Assembly: GCF_002028545.1 (NCBI RefSeq)
Contig: NZ_MWPQ01000049.1
Span: 1-64,000 of the forward strand
Direction: 5' to 3'
DNA: 64,000 bases
Origin: Nitrobacter vulgaris
GTDB lineage: Bacteria; Pseudomonadota; Alphaproteobacteria; Rhizobiales; Xanthobacteraceae
The stretch's first letter is position 1; every line of letters starts with the position of its first letter. A model generated the notes under the pieces. The model was not told the DNA's origin and did not search any database. It saw nothing but the letters and a program-made list of their open reading frames with translations. Both the position numbers and the translations under genes were made by a program. Of the stretch, positions 8,876 to 18,377 are shown piece by piece.

Positions 8876-9729
8876 GGCCGTGGCCGTGCCTTCTCCAACT
8901 CCGCCACTGCGGCCGCATACTCGTCACCCTGTGGGGTGCGATAGTGCCAGAGCACGGAATTTTCCATGAAGCTTACGCCGCGTCCCTTCGTGGTGTGCGC
9001 GATGAGAAGACTTGGTTTTCCGGCCTCGAACGGTACGCGAGACAGGCGCTGCGCCAACGCCGCGTGATCGTGCCCGTCGATCTCCTCCACCGCCCAGTTG
9101 CAGGCCATAAGCTTATCCCGCAACGGCTCCAGCCGTAGGGTATCGTTGACTGAGCGCAGGCTCTGGAGCTTGTTATAGTCGACGATCGCGATGAGATTAT
9201 CGAGTCGGTGATGCGCGGCGAACAGGAAGGCCTCCCAGTTCGAGCCCTCGTCGCATTCGCCGTCGCTCATCAGCACAAAGGCACGATGCGCCGATTTACG
9301 CTTCTTCGCGCTGAGCGCCATTCCGGTCGCAACCGATAGACCATGACCCAGCGAACCTGTCGACAGTTCGATTCCCGGAATCCCCTTGTGGGAGATATGC
9401 CCCGACAATAGCGAACCATTGATGCAGTACTTCTTCAGCTCTTCGGTCGAGAAGAACTGCATTTCCGCCAGCGCGGCGTAGAGCGCGCAACCGGCATGCC
9501 CCTTGCTCAGGACAAAGCGGTCGCGTGCCGGATCGGAGGGATTGAGCGGATCGACCGACAGAATGGAATCGTAGAGCACGGCAACGATATCGGCGATCGA
9601 GAAGATCGAGCCGATATGAGAGGTCTTGGCACGATTGACCATATCAACGGCGTGGCGGCGAATGCGCCATGCCAGCTGTGTCGCATTCTCCCAGCGATTG
9701 GCTGTTTCGGAAGTGATGGTATCCGTCAT
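8872..9729 (-). CDS. Transketolase-like N-terminal (ThDP-binding) subunit
   Basis: A 285-residue N-terminal transketolase half. It has the substrate-entry motif VLSKGHAGCALYAAL, the glycine-rich STGSLGHGLSVATGMAL and the ThDP/metal motif SDGECDEGSNWEAFLFAAHHRLDN ending near DYNK. Together with the overlapping downstream subunit it makes up a full ThDP-dependent enzyme of about 590 residues, shorter than housekeeping transketolase (~660). It lies between a TylF-like gene and its partner in the polysaccharide operon, 54 bases from the former. The housekeeping transketolase is presumably elsewhere. The substrate is not predictable from sequence. Confidence 0.9.
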   Translation of the reverse strand: MTDTITSETANRWENATQLAWRIRRHAVDMVNRAKTSHIGSIFSIADIVAVLYDSILSVDPLNPSDPARDRFVLSKGHAGCALYAALAEMQFFSTEELKKYCINGSLLSGHISHKGIPGIELSTGSLGHGLSVATGMALSAKKRKSAHRAFVLMSDGECDEGSNWEAFLFAAHHRLDNLIAIVDYNKLQSLRSVNDTLRLEPLRDKLMACNWAVEEIDGHDHAALAQRLSRVPFEAGKPSLLIAHTTKGRGVSFMENSVLWHYRTPQGDEYAAAVAELEKARPRP

Positions 9730-9783
9730 GATCCGATAGATGCCTTACGTCTCTGGATCCCGCACTCCGCCAATGCGCGTCGT

Positions 9784-10545
9784 CTAGTCTAATACCGCGT
9801 AGGCGATGTACGGGTCGAAAGAAAATCGCTGCAACCGCAGCCTATGGCGCTGACAGAATTCGACCATGGCCAGCGTTTCGCCGGGCCACAGCGGATTGTC
9901 GAGCTCGTCGAATGCAATGATGGCGCCTTTGGGCATTCGGGGAACGAAATTCTCCAACGCGACCTTGGTACCTTCATAGAGATCAAAATCGAGGAACAGC
10001 AGCGACACCACGAGGTGCGGATGCTCGCTGACAAATTGCGGAATCGTCTTGGCGGCGTCGCCCTTGACCAACTTGACCTTGGGAATGTGCCCGATAAAGC
10101 GCGTGGAGTCATGGACCGCGCTAAGCTGCATGATCTCGTCGTAGCTGTCAGCGGCCAGGTCGCCAGCTTTCACATGCTTGCTGGCATCCGCGACATCCTT
10201 CACATCGAGATCGGGAAAACCGCCGAATGTGTCGAAGCCGTAGATTCTGCGCGTTAGGTTGACAGGCTCCATGATGGCCGAGAGCTTGGCCCAGGTCATG
10301 ATTCCGAACCCCTGATGCACGCCACATTCGACAATCGAGCCCTTAACCTCGACGACCTGCTTGAAAATCTCGTAAAGGGCGAGGAAGCGGGTTAGGTTCT
10401 GCCGCCGGACATATTTCGGAAAGTTTTCGATTTTTTTTTCCCAAGGCAGCACGTTGGCGTCGAACAGTGCCTTGTTGCGCGCAGCCTCCTGTTGCTCGGC
10501 TTCAGTGCGAAAACCGCCGGCCACTGCGGGTTCCTTCTCACTCAT
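9784..10545 (-). CDS. TylF/MycF-like class I methyltransferase family protein
   Basis: About 253 residues from the ATG at 10545; a longer in-frame start at 10653 would overlap the upstream aminotransferase gene. It has a SAM-binding Rossmann core (GSIVECGVHQGFGIMTWAKLSA) and a metal/substrate site suggested by SLLFLDFDLYEGTKVALENFVPRMPKGAIIAFDELDNPLWPGET. These features are typical of TylF-type sugar O-methyltransferases, which methylate sugar hydroxyls on macrolides or polysaccharides. In this operon it would decorate an O-unit sugar or process the aminotransferase product. Proposed substrate class is family knowledge; the exact reaction is unknown. Confidence 0.75.
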   Translation of the reverse strand: MSEKEPAVAGGFRTEAEQQEAARNKALFDANVLPWEKKIENFPKYVRRQNLTRFLALYEIFKQVVEVKGSIVECGVHQGFGIMTWAKLSAIMEPVNLTRRIYGFDTFGGFPDLDVKDVADASKHVKAGDLAADSYDEIMQLSAVHDSTRFIGHIPKVKLVKGDAAKTIPQFVSEHPHLVVSLLFLDFDLYEGTKVALENFVPRMPKGAIIAFDELDNPLWPGETLAMVEFCQRHRLRLQRFSFDPYIAYAVLD

Positions 10546-10576
10546 GTCAAGCTCCCGAACAGACAGGGATTGGCGC

Positions 10577-11692
10577 TCAGGCGTTTTCGCGCCGATAGAA
10601 CCTTGCGATGGTATCGCCGATGTAGGCGACTGCCTCGTCATCCACTGACACATTCATCGGTAAAAGCAAATACCGCTGCGTCATACGTTCTGTGTAAGGC
10701 ACGTTGCCGCCCAGTCCGAGCTTCTCGAACTGGTGAATGGTGTAGCCGCCCCATTGGATGATTGTGCCGATGCCCCGGTCCTGAAGATGAGCCTTGAGCC
10801 CGTCGCGATCCTCCGCCTCGATCTCATAGTTCTGGAAAATATCAAAGTGATCCGGCTCTGAGTCGGGCGACGGCGGCAGCCTGAGTTCCGCAATGTCCTT
10901 GAGCCGCTCGTGATATTGCCGAGCGATCGACCGGCGCCGCGCAATCTCCTGATCGTAATATCGAAATTTGACGTTAAGAAGCGCGGCCTGGATGTTGTCA
11001 AGCCGCGAATTGTAGCCCCATGTTTCAACCTTGCCGGATTTGCCGCGACCGTGATCGCGCAGTGTCCGGGCGCTTTCGGCAATAACGTCGTCATCCGTAA
11101 TGATGGCTCCACCGTCACCGAAGCAACCGAGCGTCTTGGACGGATAAAACGAGAAGGCTCCTGCCACACCAAACCGACCGGCATGTTTGCCGCGGAACTT
11201 CGCACCCAGTGCCTGACAACTGTCCTCGACGATCGTGAGGCCACGTTCCGCCGCAAGCGCGCAAATCGCATCCATGTTTGCGACGCGTCCGTTGAGCTGG
11301 ACTGGCATGATGGCGCGAGTCCGGCTCGTGATCGACTTGGCGGCCGAAGCTACATCCATCAGATGATCTTCACCGCAATCGATAAGGACCGGTGTTGCAC
11401 CCGCATGATGCACAGCAGCCGCGCTTGCCACAAAGGTATGCGACGGCACCATAACTTCATCGCCCGGTCCGATCCCGGCAGACCGTAGTCCGATCAACAG
11501 GGCCATCGTTCCATCCGCGACGCCGATCGCATGTCGCGCGCCAGTATAGCCCGCAAGCGTCGCCTCGAAGTCCTCGAGATCCTTTTGCATGATAAACGCG
11601 CCGCGCCCACTCGCGCTCTGGAAGGCCTCAACGAATTCCGTCTGATAAAGACGAAACAGCGCCGGATAGTCGAAAAACGGTATCTTCTTCAT
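10577..11692 (-). CDS. DegT/DnrJ/EryC1/StrS aminotransferase
   Basis: A 371-residue PLP-dependent sugar aminotransferase. It opens with IPFFDYPALFRLYQTEFVEAFQ, has the cofactor contact GVADGTMALLIGLRSAGIGPGDEVMVPSHTFVAS, the VEDSCQALGAKFRGK segment, and the Schiff-base Lys in FSFYPSKTLGCFGDGGAI. The Lys distinguishes it from RfbH-type 3-dehydratases, which carry His there. It would add an amino group to an NDP-4-keto or 3-keto sugar in the cytoplasm. The downstream TylF-like and transketolase genes suggest an unusual amino sugar. Spacing to neighbours is about 30 bases on each side, consistent with an operon. Confidence 0.92.
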   Translation of the reverse strand: MKKIPFFDYPALFRLYQTEFVEAFQSASGRGAFIMQKDLEDFEATLAGYTGARHAIGVADGTMALLIGLRSAGIGPGDEVMVPSHTFVASAAAVHHAGATPVLIDCGEDHLMDVASAAKSITSRTRAIMPVQLNGRVANMDAICALAAERGLTIVEDSCQALGAKFRGKHAGRFGVAGAFSFYPSKTLGCFGDGGAIITDDDVIAESARTLRDHGRGKSGKVETWGYNSRLDNIQAALLNVKFRYYDQEIARRRSIARQYHERLKDIAELRLPPSPDSEPDHFDIFQNYEIEAEDRDGLKAHLQDRGIGTIIQWGGYTIHQFEKLGLGGNVPYTERMTQRYLLLPMNVSVDDEAVAYIGDTIARFYRRENA

Positions 11693-11726
11693 TCATGATC
11701 CGTGCCGTAGCACGCTCCTGGACGAC

Positions 11727-12506
11727 TCAAAGACGCTGGGCAGCGCAGTAGACGACCCTGTGCCGCCGGTCGGGAACACCGGCCGGGACTGGGTCCGGCG
11801 GTGCATAATCAATCATCCCCTCGCCGATCTCGATCGGCATGCGCACAAGAGAGCCGAACACGATCCGCTTCAGGAACTTCTTCCCGTTCATCGTCTTAGG
11901 CATCAGATTCATTGCAACGACCGCTTTCTTCAGCGGCACCAGCGCGCGCTGCCAAAGCGGAGCCGCCTCATAGGTCCAATAGCCGAAAAAGGTCGTGGTG
12001 AACCCGGCCGGATCGAACAACCGGCCTAGTTCCACAACGCCATGATAGGTTCGTGAATAAGGGCTTGGGTTGAAGTCAGGCATGTCTTTGTTGGAATTCG
12101 TCACCAGGACGTACCCACCCGGACGAAGCACACGGCGGCATTCCGCAACGAACGCGGTCGGCTCCGGCAGATAGTACAGCGCTTCGAAAATAATGACCAC
12201 GTCGAGCGAACCGTTGGCGAAAGGCAGTGCCTGCGCATCGATGGTTTGCGTCGGCACGCGGTCGCCGTAGTGAGCGCTGACACGTTCTACCAGCGCGGGA
12301 TTGATGTCCCCGGCCTGGACAGAACGAGCGCGCTGCGCAAGGTAGCCCAACCCGAACCCGCTGCCGCAGGCGACCTCCAGCACGTCCTTTCCCTTGCAAT
12401 AAGATGCAGCCCAATAATAGCGATGACAGGCGCTTGCCACCTGCTGTCGCGTCACCTCGTCGCCAGCAAGTTCGGTGATCGTGGTGAAATCCGTAGCCGT
12501 TTGCAT
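11727..12506 (-). CDS. Class I SAM-dependent methyltransferase
   Basis: A 259-residue methyltransferase-11 type protein. Motif I is VLEVACGSGFGLGYLAQ, the acidic end of strand 2 is AGDINPALV, and motif post-III appears as ECRRVLRPGGYVLVTNSNKD. It is the first gene of the minus-strand run that goes through the aminotransferase, TylF-like protein, transketolase pair and sugar transferase. Its substrate is probably a nucleotide or lipid-linked sugar, inferred from position only. A promoter for the operon should lie in 12507-12732, shared with the divergent flippase gene. Confidence 0.8.
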   Translation of the reverse strand: MQTATDFTTITELAGDEVTRQQVASACHRYYWAASYCKGKDVLEVACGSGFGLGYLAQRARSVQAGDINPALVERVSAHYGDRVPTQTIDAQALPFANGSLDVVIIFEALYYLPEPTAFVAECRRVLRPGGYVLVTNSNKDMPDFNPSPYSRTYHGVVELGRLFDPAGFTTTFFGYWTYEAAPLWQRALVPLKKAVVAMNLMPKTMNGKKFLKRIVFGSLVRMPIEIGEGMIDYAPPDPVPAGVPDRRHRVVYCAAQRL

Positions 12507-12732
12507 ACAACCATCAAATAAACTGTATTTTCAGTGTATTACAGGCTCGTGGAGCGCGCTCCGTCGACGCTTGCGCGTCTTAAAGCAAGCCCCCCCGATT
12601 TGCAACAAGCCCTATTTTGGCGATTTCAAATGCCTGCGGGCATGATAGGCACGGCCTGTCGAGACCACACATCGCGTTGGCGAATCGCATTTCGACAACG
12701 CGAGGGCCCGCGATGGAACCAGAACAGGCTCC

Positions 12733-13878
12733 ATGACACCTCGCTCACTTGTCGGCTACCTGCATGGCGCCTTCTGGAAAGTCCTCGCGCTTCTGGCAAA
12801 GGCCGCCTTTGTCTTCCTGATCATTCCACGGCTCGCAGACGGCGTCTTCGGCGGCTACAGCCTTGTATCGACGGTGACGACCCTCATAGCGATCATGCTG
12901 TCGCTAGGCGCCCTTGATGCGCTTCCGATCGTTGCGCGCGGCCGCAAGGCCGTCGAACAGAGTCTCGCCCCGCTCTTTCATCTTATCCTCATCGCCGCGG
13001 GCCTTTGTCTTGCGGTCTATACGGTCATGGGCGGCGTCGCCCCGATCGCCGCAGCCGTGGCGGCCGCCAACCTCAGCTATCTGATCCTGTCGGGAATCCT
13101 GCGTTCAAGTCGGCCGCATTACTATGAACTGCTGACAAACCTGCCGACTCCCCTCTTCGTTGGACTTTGCGCAATTCTCAGATCTCCTGATCTCGAGCGC
13201 CTGCTGTTGCTGTTCGCCGTGGCGAATCTGGTAGTCGTGGTCGGCATCGCCGCGTGGGGTGGCCTTCTGTCCCCAAGCAGCCGCAGGCAACGCACCTACT
13301 CGGCGGCGATCACACGCCGCCTCTTGAAGACCGGCAATTTCAAAAGCCTTTCCACGATCCTGCTCCTCGTCGACTTCCGGGCCCTGATCCTCATACCCAG
13401 TGTGCTGTTTGCGACCGTGCCTGCGGATACGCTCGCCATGGCCCTCACGCTGGCAGAGGCCGTTTGGCAACTCGGCATGGTCGTCGTGAACCGAAGCTAT
13501 TCGCGCTACTGTGCCGGGATCGGAACTCTCGCGGATTCCGTCAAGACTGCGAGCGTGCTCCTTGCAGGCTTCACCCTGTTAGGATGCGCCTTTATCTGGC
13601 TCCCGATACCCTTCACCATCCGCGGTTTTGACTGGCCATTGATCGGCTGGGCCCTGCTATTCTTCGCCGCCATGATCGCACTACTGGAACTGCGTTACTT
13701 TTTCTGGTCGCGTGGCCAGTACGACTATCAGATCATTCTGGCCCAGGTCGGTATCGTCGCCGTTCAGGCATTCGTCGTCGCGTTACTGCCCGAGCACGTT
13801 TGGCTACCGGCGTCAGCGATCGTGCTGCTGACAGCAACCATTTTGTTGTTAGCAATCCTCTCTAGAAGACGGAAATAA
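12733..13878 (+). CDS. Wzx-like polysaccharide flippase / MATE-superfamily membrane protein
   Basis: A 381-residue polytopic protein, almost entirely hydrophobic with about ten membrane segments. The N-terminus (GAFWKVLALLAKAAFVFLIIPRLADGVFGGYSLVSTVTTLIAIMLSLGALDALP) follows the pattern of oligosaccharide flippases of the MOP superfamily, which move undecaprenyl-PP-linked O-units to the periplasm. It is somewhat shorter than typical Wzx (400-500 residues). It is followed on the same strand by a Wzy-like gene at 14193, a natural pairing for Wzx/Wzy-dependent assembly. The family is assigned by topology and N-terminus rather than catalytic residues. Confidence 0.72.
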   Translation: MTPRSLVGYLHGAFWKVLALLAKAAFVFLIIPRLADGVFGGYSLVSTVTTLIAIMLSLGALDALPIVARGRKAVEQSLAPLFHLILIAAGLCLAVYTVMGGVAPIAAAVAAANLSYLILSGILRSSRPHYYELLTNLPTPLFVGLCAILRSPDLERLLLLFAVANLVVVVGIAAWGGLLSPSSRRQRTYSAAITRRLLKTGNFKSLSTILLLVDFRALILIPSVLFATVPADTLAMALTLAEAVWQLGMVVVNRSYSRYCAGIGTLADSVKTASVLLAGFTLLGCAFIWLPIPFTIRGFDWPLIGWALLFFAAMIALLELRYFFWSRGQYDYQIILAQVGIVAVQAFVVALLPEHVWLPASAIVLLTATILLLAILSRRRK

Positions 13879-14052
13879 TCCAGCTGCCAGAGCGCTCGTT
13901 CCAGGCACGGGGCTAGTGTCAACGCACCCATTTCGCATAGCTTCTGCAGCGCAGCCCTCAAATGTTCCGCAGATCTGCTCGGTCAAATCGCTGCATCTGG
14001 ACGCTTTGGCGATCACGGAATGCCGCCCCAAGCATTCACCAAGGCGTGGACC

Positions 14053-14078
14053 GGATATCACCCGAACTGGTGATATCC
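14053..14078. promoter_or_regulatory. Perfect 10-bp inverted repeat ahead of the Wzy-like gene
   Basis: GGATATCACC-CGAACT-GGTGATATCC is a perfect 10-bp inverted repeat with a 6-base loop. It sits about 115 bases before the 14193 start, within the 310-base gap after the flippase gene, and has no T-run after it. It may be an operator or an RNA hairpin in a leader. Nothing else is seen in that gap. Confidence 0.4.
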
Positions 14079-14192
14079 ATCGGAGCAAGGGGGAATGAAT
14101 GGTGCCACATATGAAGCTCTCATTTCTTGACCGAGCCATCCGTTCTGTGCAAGTGACCATGCCAGCGGCCCGACCAGTGAAACAGGACCTTG

Positions 14193-15638
14193 ATGCCTTT
14201 CACAGCATGGTTTTCCCAATTTCAAATACTTGTTGTTCGATGGGACCTCTTGGGAACAGCCTTTTTTGTGGCCGCTGCGATATCAGGAAAACTAGCGGCA
14301 ACAAAACTTCTCGGCGACGTATTTCCGTCATGGCTTCTTGAGATAAGGCTATGGGCAACGGTTGCCGCAGCCGGCCTTCTCCTGCCGCTGGCTAACTCGA
14401 TACGCTGGAACCGTTGGAACGCGTACACCTTCGGCAGCATTTTCGTCCTGGTTGCTTACCTCATCCTGCGCGCGCCGTTCGGTGCAACAGATCTCACCGC
14501 TCTGAAGGTTGTTGACCTGATCTATCTCGTTATTCTCTGCTACCTCATGCTGATCGTTGCGTCCGATGCAGTCAGACTTGCAATCTGTGGCACGACGATT
14601 CTCATCGCAAGCGGGGTCCTTTTTGTCCTTGCGCTCACGGGTATCGCAACAAACCCTGAACTGAATGGCATGGGATGGGCCGCGATCGGCGGCCCGTTGA
14701 CGTTTTACCGTCTTGAGTTTCTGGGTTTCAGCTGCGCCTTGTGGATGATCTTGCGCAATAAATACTATCCGGCCGTCGGAATTATTCTTCTTGGCATTTT
14801 CCTCTTTGCGACTCTGGCCTCTCTGTCAAAGTCTGCCTATGGGGCGACTATAATTGTCCTTCTGGTACTCACCGCAGGACTGATCGCTCAGCGCAATTGG
14901 CGTCCCCTCGCAACGTTGGTCTTAACCTCCCTCTTTGTGTTCGCCGGTTGGCATACGTTTCTAGCGAGCAATTTTTACACACGAACCAATGCAGCCTTCA
15001 CGTCCCAGCAGACCGCTCCCGCCGAGAAAGACTTCACAGAGATAGAGAAGCGCTACCAACTGATTCGTCCTTCGGAGCAGACGGGGTCGCAATCATTGAA
15101 CAAAGATAACTTTCTCGCGCCGGGCTTCAGCTTCCTGACTAAACTTAAATGGTGCGTCCTGGACGATCCAAAGGGAACAGAGCAGGCAACTGTAACTTGT
15201 CACGAAAAAACAATGATCGACGGAACTCAGCGTCTTTTCTTCCTGTTCAAAGCGCTGGAAACTCCCTCCCTCTTCGGTCACGGCCTCGCCAACTTTCATG
15301 TGCTGGCCCTCAACCCGGGCGCCAGCTACAGGCTTGAGCAGTACAACTACCCACACAACGTCATTCTTGAACTATTTTACGACGCCGGCATTGTCGGCTT
15401 CAGTCTTCTTGTCGTTGCACTGGTAATCGCCGTCGCGAGCTTCTTTCTCATGATAAGGCACGAACCCGCGCTGCTTGCCGCTGGCGGGTTTGGGCTGTTC
15501 ATATTTTTATCGAGCCTTGCCGCAGGTGACTTTTATGACTTCCGACTGTTCTGGTTTGCAGCACTAACGTGGAGCACCTACGCTGGCGCTTCCAAACTCG
15601 GTAATGCCATGCATACGCGGAAGGTCGGCTACGCCTGA
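14193..15638 (+). CDS. O-antigen polymerase / ligase family membrane protein (Wzy/WaaL-like)
   Basis: About 481 residues with ten or more membrane segments. A large periplasmic loop (about residues 260-370) precedes the family block PSLFGHGLANFHVLAL and the YNYPHNVILELFYDAGIVGFSLL motif (PHN followed by a glycine-rich helix) typical of the Wzy_C superfamily. Start ATG 14193 has AGGA nearby; a TTG immediately upstream is the alternative. With the Wzx-like gene before it, polymerase is the more likely of the two roles, though ligase cannot be excluded. It converges with the UDP-sugar dehydrogenase at 15672. Confidence 0.82.
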   Translation: MPFTAWFSQFQILVVRWDLLGTAFFVAAAISGKLAATKLLGDVFPSWLLEIRLWATVAAAGLLLPLANSIRWNRWNAYTFGSIFVLVAYLILRAPFGATDLTALKVVDLIYLVILCYLMLIVASDAVRLAICGTTILIASGVLFVLALTGIATNPELNGMGWAAIGGPLTFYRLEFLGFSCALWMILRNKYYPAVGIILLGIFLFATLASLSKSAYGATIIVLLVLTAGLIAQRNWRPLATLVLTSLFVFAGWHTFLASNFYTRTNAAFTSQQTAPAEKDFTEIEKRYQLIRPSEQTGSQSLNKDNFLAPGFSFLTKLKWCVLDDPKGTEQATVTCHEKTMIDGTQRLFFLFKALETPSLFGHGLANFHVLALNPGASYRLEQYNYPHNVILELFYDAGIVGFSLLVVALVIAVASFFLMIRHEPALLAAGGFGLFIFLSSLAAGDFYDFRLFWFAALTWSTYAGASKLGNAMHTRKVGYA

Positions 15639-15671
15639 TATAAGTTCCTGGCGTCTAGTCAAACAATCGTT

Positions 15672-16997
15672 TCACGCCGATACGATGTGCCCCCCGGTCA
15701 GTCCCCGCCTGCCGCAGGCATTGCGCGTATCAACGATAAGAGGCGCCCATTTCACCAGCGCAGCATAATCGACATCGTCGTGGTCAGTCGCAATCAACAC
15801 CGCATCGTATAAATTGATGTTCGGGCCGAATGCTACGGATTTCCTGTTAGCCAGTTTTGCGTGCTCGCGCGTCGGAGGAACAACCGGAACATGGGGGTCA
15901 TAGAAATCCACAGTCGCCCCGCGCGCTTCAAGCAACTCGATCAGGACGAGCGATGGGCTCTCCCGGATATCATCGATATTTTTCTTATAGGCGAGCCCAA
16001 GCACCAGGATACGCGAACCATTCAGCCCCTTTCGCTGCTGACGATCAAGCGCAATCGCAAGCTCGCTAACGACGTAGCCTGGCATGTTGGAATTGATTTC
16101 GCCGGCCAGTTCGATAAACCGTGTGGCAATTCCGAACTCCCTAGCTTTCCATGTGAGATAAAACGGATCAATCGGGATGCAATGACCGCCGAGCCCGGGA
16201 CCGGGATAGAACGGCATGAAGCCGAACGGCTTTGTCTTGGCCGCTTCGATCACTTCCCAAACATCAACCCCCATCTTCTTGTAAATGACCTTCAACTCGT
16301 TCACGAGGGCGATATTGACGGCGCGGAAAATGTTCTCGGTAATCTTCACCGCCTCAGCGGTCGCCGCTGACGACACCGGAACCGTCTTCGCAATAAAGCC
16401 GTCATAAAGGGCGACCGCCATTTCGCGTGCCAGTGGATCATCTGCGCCAATGACCTTCGGAATCCGGGTCGTGCTAAAATCCGGATTGCCGGGATCTTCC
16501 CGCTCGGGAGAGAAGGCGAGGAAAAAGTCCACGCCGGCGCGGAGTCCGCCTTTCTCAAGGATGGGCCGCAACACCTCATGGGTCGTTCCGGGGAACGTCG
16601 TCGATTCCAGAACAATCAACTGCCCCTTGCGCAAGTTCGCCGAAACCACCTCAGCGGTCGACTCCACGAACGACAGGTCAGGCTCGAGATGCGAAGTCAA
16701 CGGAGTCGGAACGCAGATCAGGATGGCGTCCGCTTCCCGCAGTCGAGAGAAGTCCGATGTGGCTTGAAACCGACCGGTCTGGTTGGCGGAGACGATTTTT
16801 TTCGCTTCGATGTGCTTGATGTAGCTCTGTCCTTTCGCCAGCAGCGCCGGCTTTTCGGGATCAATATCAAAACCGATCACACGCGAACCTGATTCGGCGA
16901 TCGCAAGACAAAGCGGAAGGCCGACGTAGCCAAGGCCTATTACACCGACAACGGCCTCCCGGCTCCGAAATCTGCCTACGGTATCCTCACCTGACAT
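15672..16997 (-). CDS. UDP-N-acetylglucosamine/mannosamine 6-dehydrogenase type nucleotide-sugar dehydrogenase
   Basis: About 441 residues from ATG 16997; a longer in-frame start lies at 17051. The N-terminal NAD-binding motif is VIGLGYVGLPLCLAIAESG, the middle domain has EVIEAAKTKPFGFMPFYPGPGLGGHCIPIDPFYLTWKA with the catalytic Cys in GGHCIPIDP, and the C-terminal domain has ILVLGLAYKKNIDDIRESPSL. The LGGHCIPIDP form is that of the WbpA/TviB/WecC branch, which oxidises C6 of UDP-GlcNAc or UDP-ManNAc to the uronic acid for O-antigen or capsule. Placement in the polysaccharide locus fits. Exact hexosamine substrate uncertain. Confidence 0.9.
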   Translation of the reverse strand: MSGEDTVGRFRSREAVVGVIGLGYVGLPLCLAIAESGSRVIGFDIDPEKPALLAKGQSYIKHIEAKKIVSANQTGRFQATSDFSRLREADAILICVPTPLTSHLEPDLSFVESTAEVVSANLRKGQLIVLESTTFPGTTHEVLRPILEKGGLRAGVDFFLAFSPEREDPGNPDFSTTRIPKVIGADDPLAREMAVALYDGFIAKTVPVSSAATAEAVKITENIFRAVNIALVNELKVIYKKMGVDVWEVIEAAKTKPFGFMPFYPGPGLGGHCIPIDPFYLTWKAREFGIATRFIELAGEINSNMPGYVVSELAIALDRQQRKGLNGSRILVLGLAYKKNIDDIRESPSLVLIELLEARGATVDFYDPHVPVVPPTREHAKLANRKSVAFGPNINLYDAVLIATDHDDVDYAALVKWAPLIVDTRNACGRRGLTGGHIVSA

Positions 16998-17075
16998 ATT
17001 TAGCTTTCTTTGCGACTGGTAACGGTGGCTCAGCACCATAGGTCTCTGCAAAATCGCACTTATCCGGCGAATAGC

Positions 17076-18377
17076 CTATAAGGCCGCCGCACGATCAGAC
17101 GCAATATTGTTGTTGCAAAGACCTTCTGAAGCTAAATGCTCCAGGAGCTCACAAAAGTTATCGTAAATCTGCTGTGGATCGAACAATTCCTTGTAAACCT
17201 CGCGCGCCATCCGTTGCTTCGTCTCGAACGACGAACGATCCGCAGAGATAAGCTGCAAACACCTGGCCGCAGAGGCTACATCACCCTCATTGTAGAAATA
17301 CCCCAGACCACGCGCTTTCAATAGCGAACGGACCTGCCCGGTTAAGCCGGTCATGATCGGCAATCCGGCACCGAGGTATTCACCAACTTTGTTGGGATAG
17401 TGCACGACAAAATCAGATGTCGAGAAATAAGGCACCGCTCCGTAGTGGCACCGCCGCAGCAGAACGTGAATTTCTGCGGCAGTTCTCCAGCCGGCAAAAA
17501 CGATATGCTTTTCCTTCCGTCCCAGTGCGCGCAGCTCGTCGTCCTGATCGCCCTTACCGCAAATGACGAGTTTCAACGTCTGCTTGTCGGTCTCCGGAAG
17601 CTGGACCGCTGCCTGTACCAGCGTCTTGATGTCCAGTCGGTGGCTCAATGTCCCCGCAAAACATCCAATGGTTTGTTCCCTCCCAGACACAATGCCCATC
17701 TCATCCCAGAACCGTTCCGCATCGTAAACGTCTGACTGCGCAGGTGGGGTTGGATTAATTGCGAGATGAAAGGCTCGGTCGAGCGGCCCACGCGGGCGAC
17801 CACCTCGCCGCAGAGCCCAATCCACGAAGCCGTCGGTCACACCGAGAATTGCGGTCGCATTCCTGACGGTGTAGCGAAGTGACCTGCTCCAATAAGCAAC
17901 TGCAGGCATCGCGGCGAAGCGGCCCAGGCCCGAGACATACTCTGCGATAATATCAGGCCACATGTCCCTAAAATCGACAGCGACCGGGACGCTGTTCGAG
18001 CGGGCAAAACGAACGGCGGCTTCAGCCAGTTCAATCGGCGGATATCCGCACAAGATAACGTCAGGACGAGGCAGGGTCGGCGCAATGCGAGCAAATTCCC
18101 GCGCATTCTGAACCTGACTAACGATGCGGCCGATCGAAACATTCTTTGCGTAAAGACGGCCGTGTAGCAGCACCAGCTTGTAGCCTTCAGGCCTGTCCGC
18201 GATCGTCGTCGTCGACGCGCGCTGTTCCTTTCTCTGATGGTTGACCGTGGAATTCCACCAAGTCACCTGATGGCCGCGGCGGGCCAGGCGCTCCGCCATG
18301 ATACCCGTTCTCAGGAGACGCGGTCTGCCGGTGTCCGACGGGATCTCCTCTCCGGTATTGACCAGCCAAATTCTCAT
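17076..18377 (-). CDS. Glycosyltransferase family 4 protein
   Basis: About 433 residues from ATG 18377, where MRIWLVNTGEEIPSDTGRPRLLRTGIMAERLARRGHQVTWW gives the expected GT4 N-terminal Rossmann start. Later blocks are VDFRDMWPDIIAEY, IGCFAGTLSHRLDIKTLVQAA, LVICGKGDQDDELRAL, and HYPNKVGEYLGAGLPIMTGLTGQ. The sugar-nucleotide-binding E-x7-E is less standard (NKVGEYLGAG). It resembles WcaI/WbuB-type transferases that add a hexosamine or deoxyhexose to a lipid-linked glycan. It lies just upstream of the dehydrogenase gene on the same strand with about 80 bases between. Confidence 0.85.
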   Translation of the reverse strand: MRIWLVNTGEEIPSDTGRPRLLRTGIMAERLARRGHQVTWWNSTVNHQRKEQRASTTTIADRPEGYKLVLLHGRLYAKNVSIGRIVSQVQNAREFARIAPTLPRPDVILCGYPPIELAEAAVRFARSNSVPVAVDFRDMWPDIIAEYVSGLGRFAAMPAVAYWSRSLRYTVRNATAILGVTDGFVDWALRRGGRPRGPLDRAFHLAINPTPPAQSDVYDAERFWDEMGIVSGREQTIGCFAGTLSHRLDIKTLVQAAVQLPETDKQTLKLVICGKGDQDDELRALGRKEKHIVFAGWRTAAEIHVLLRRCHYGAVPYFSTSDFVVHYPNKVGEYLGAGLPIMTGLTGQVRSLLKARGLGYFYNEGDVASAARCLQLISADRSSFETKQRMAREVYKELFDPQQIYDNFCELLEHLASEGLCNNNIASDRAAAL

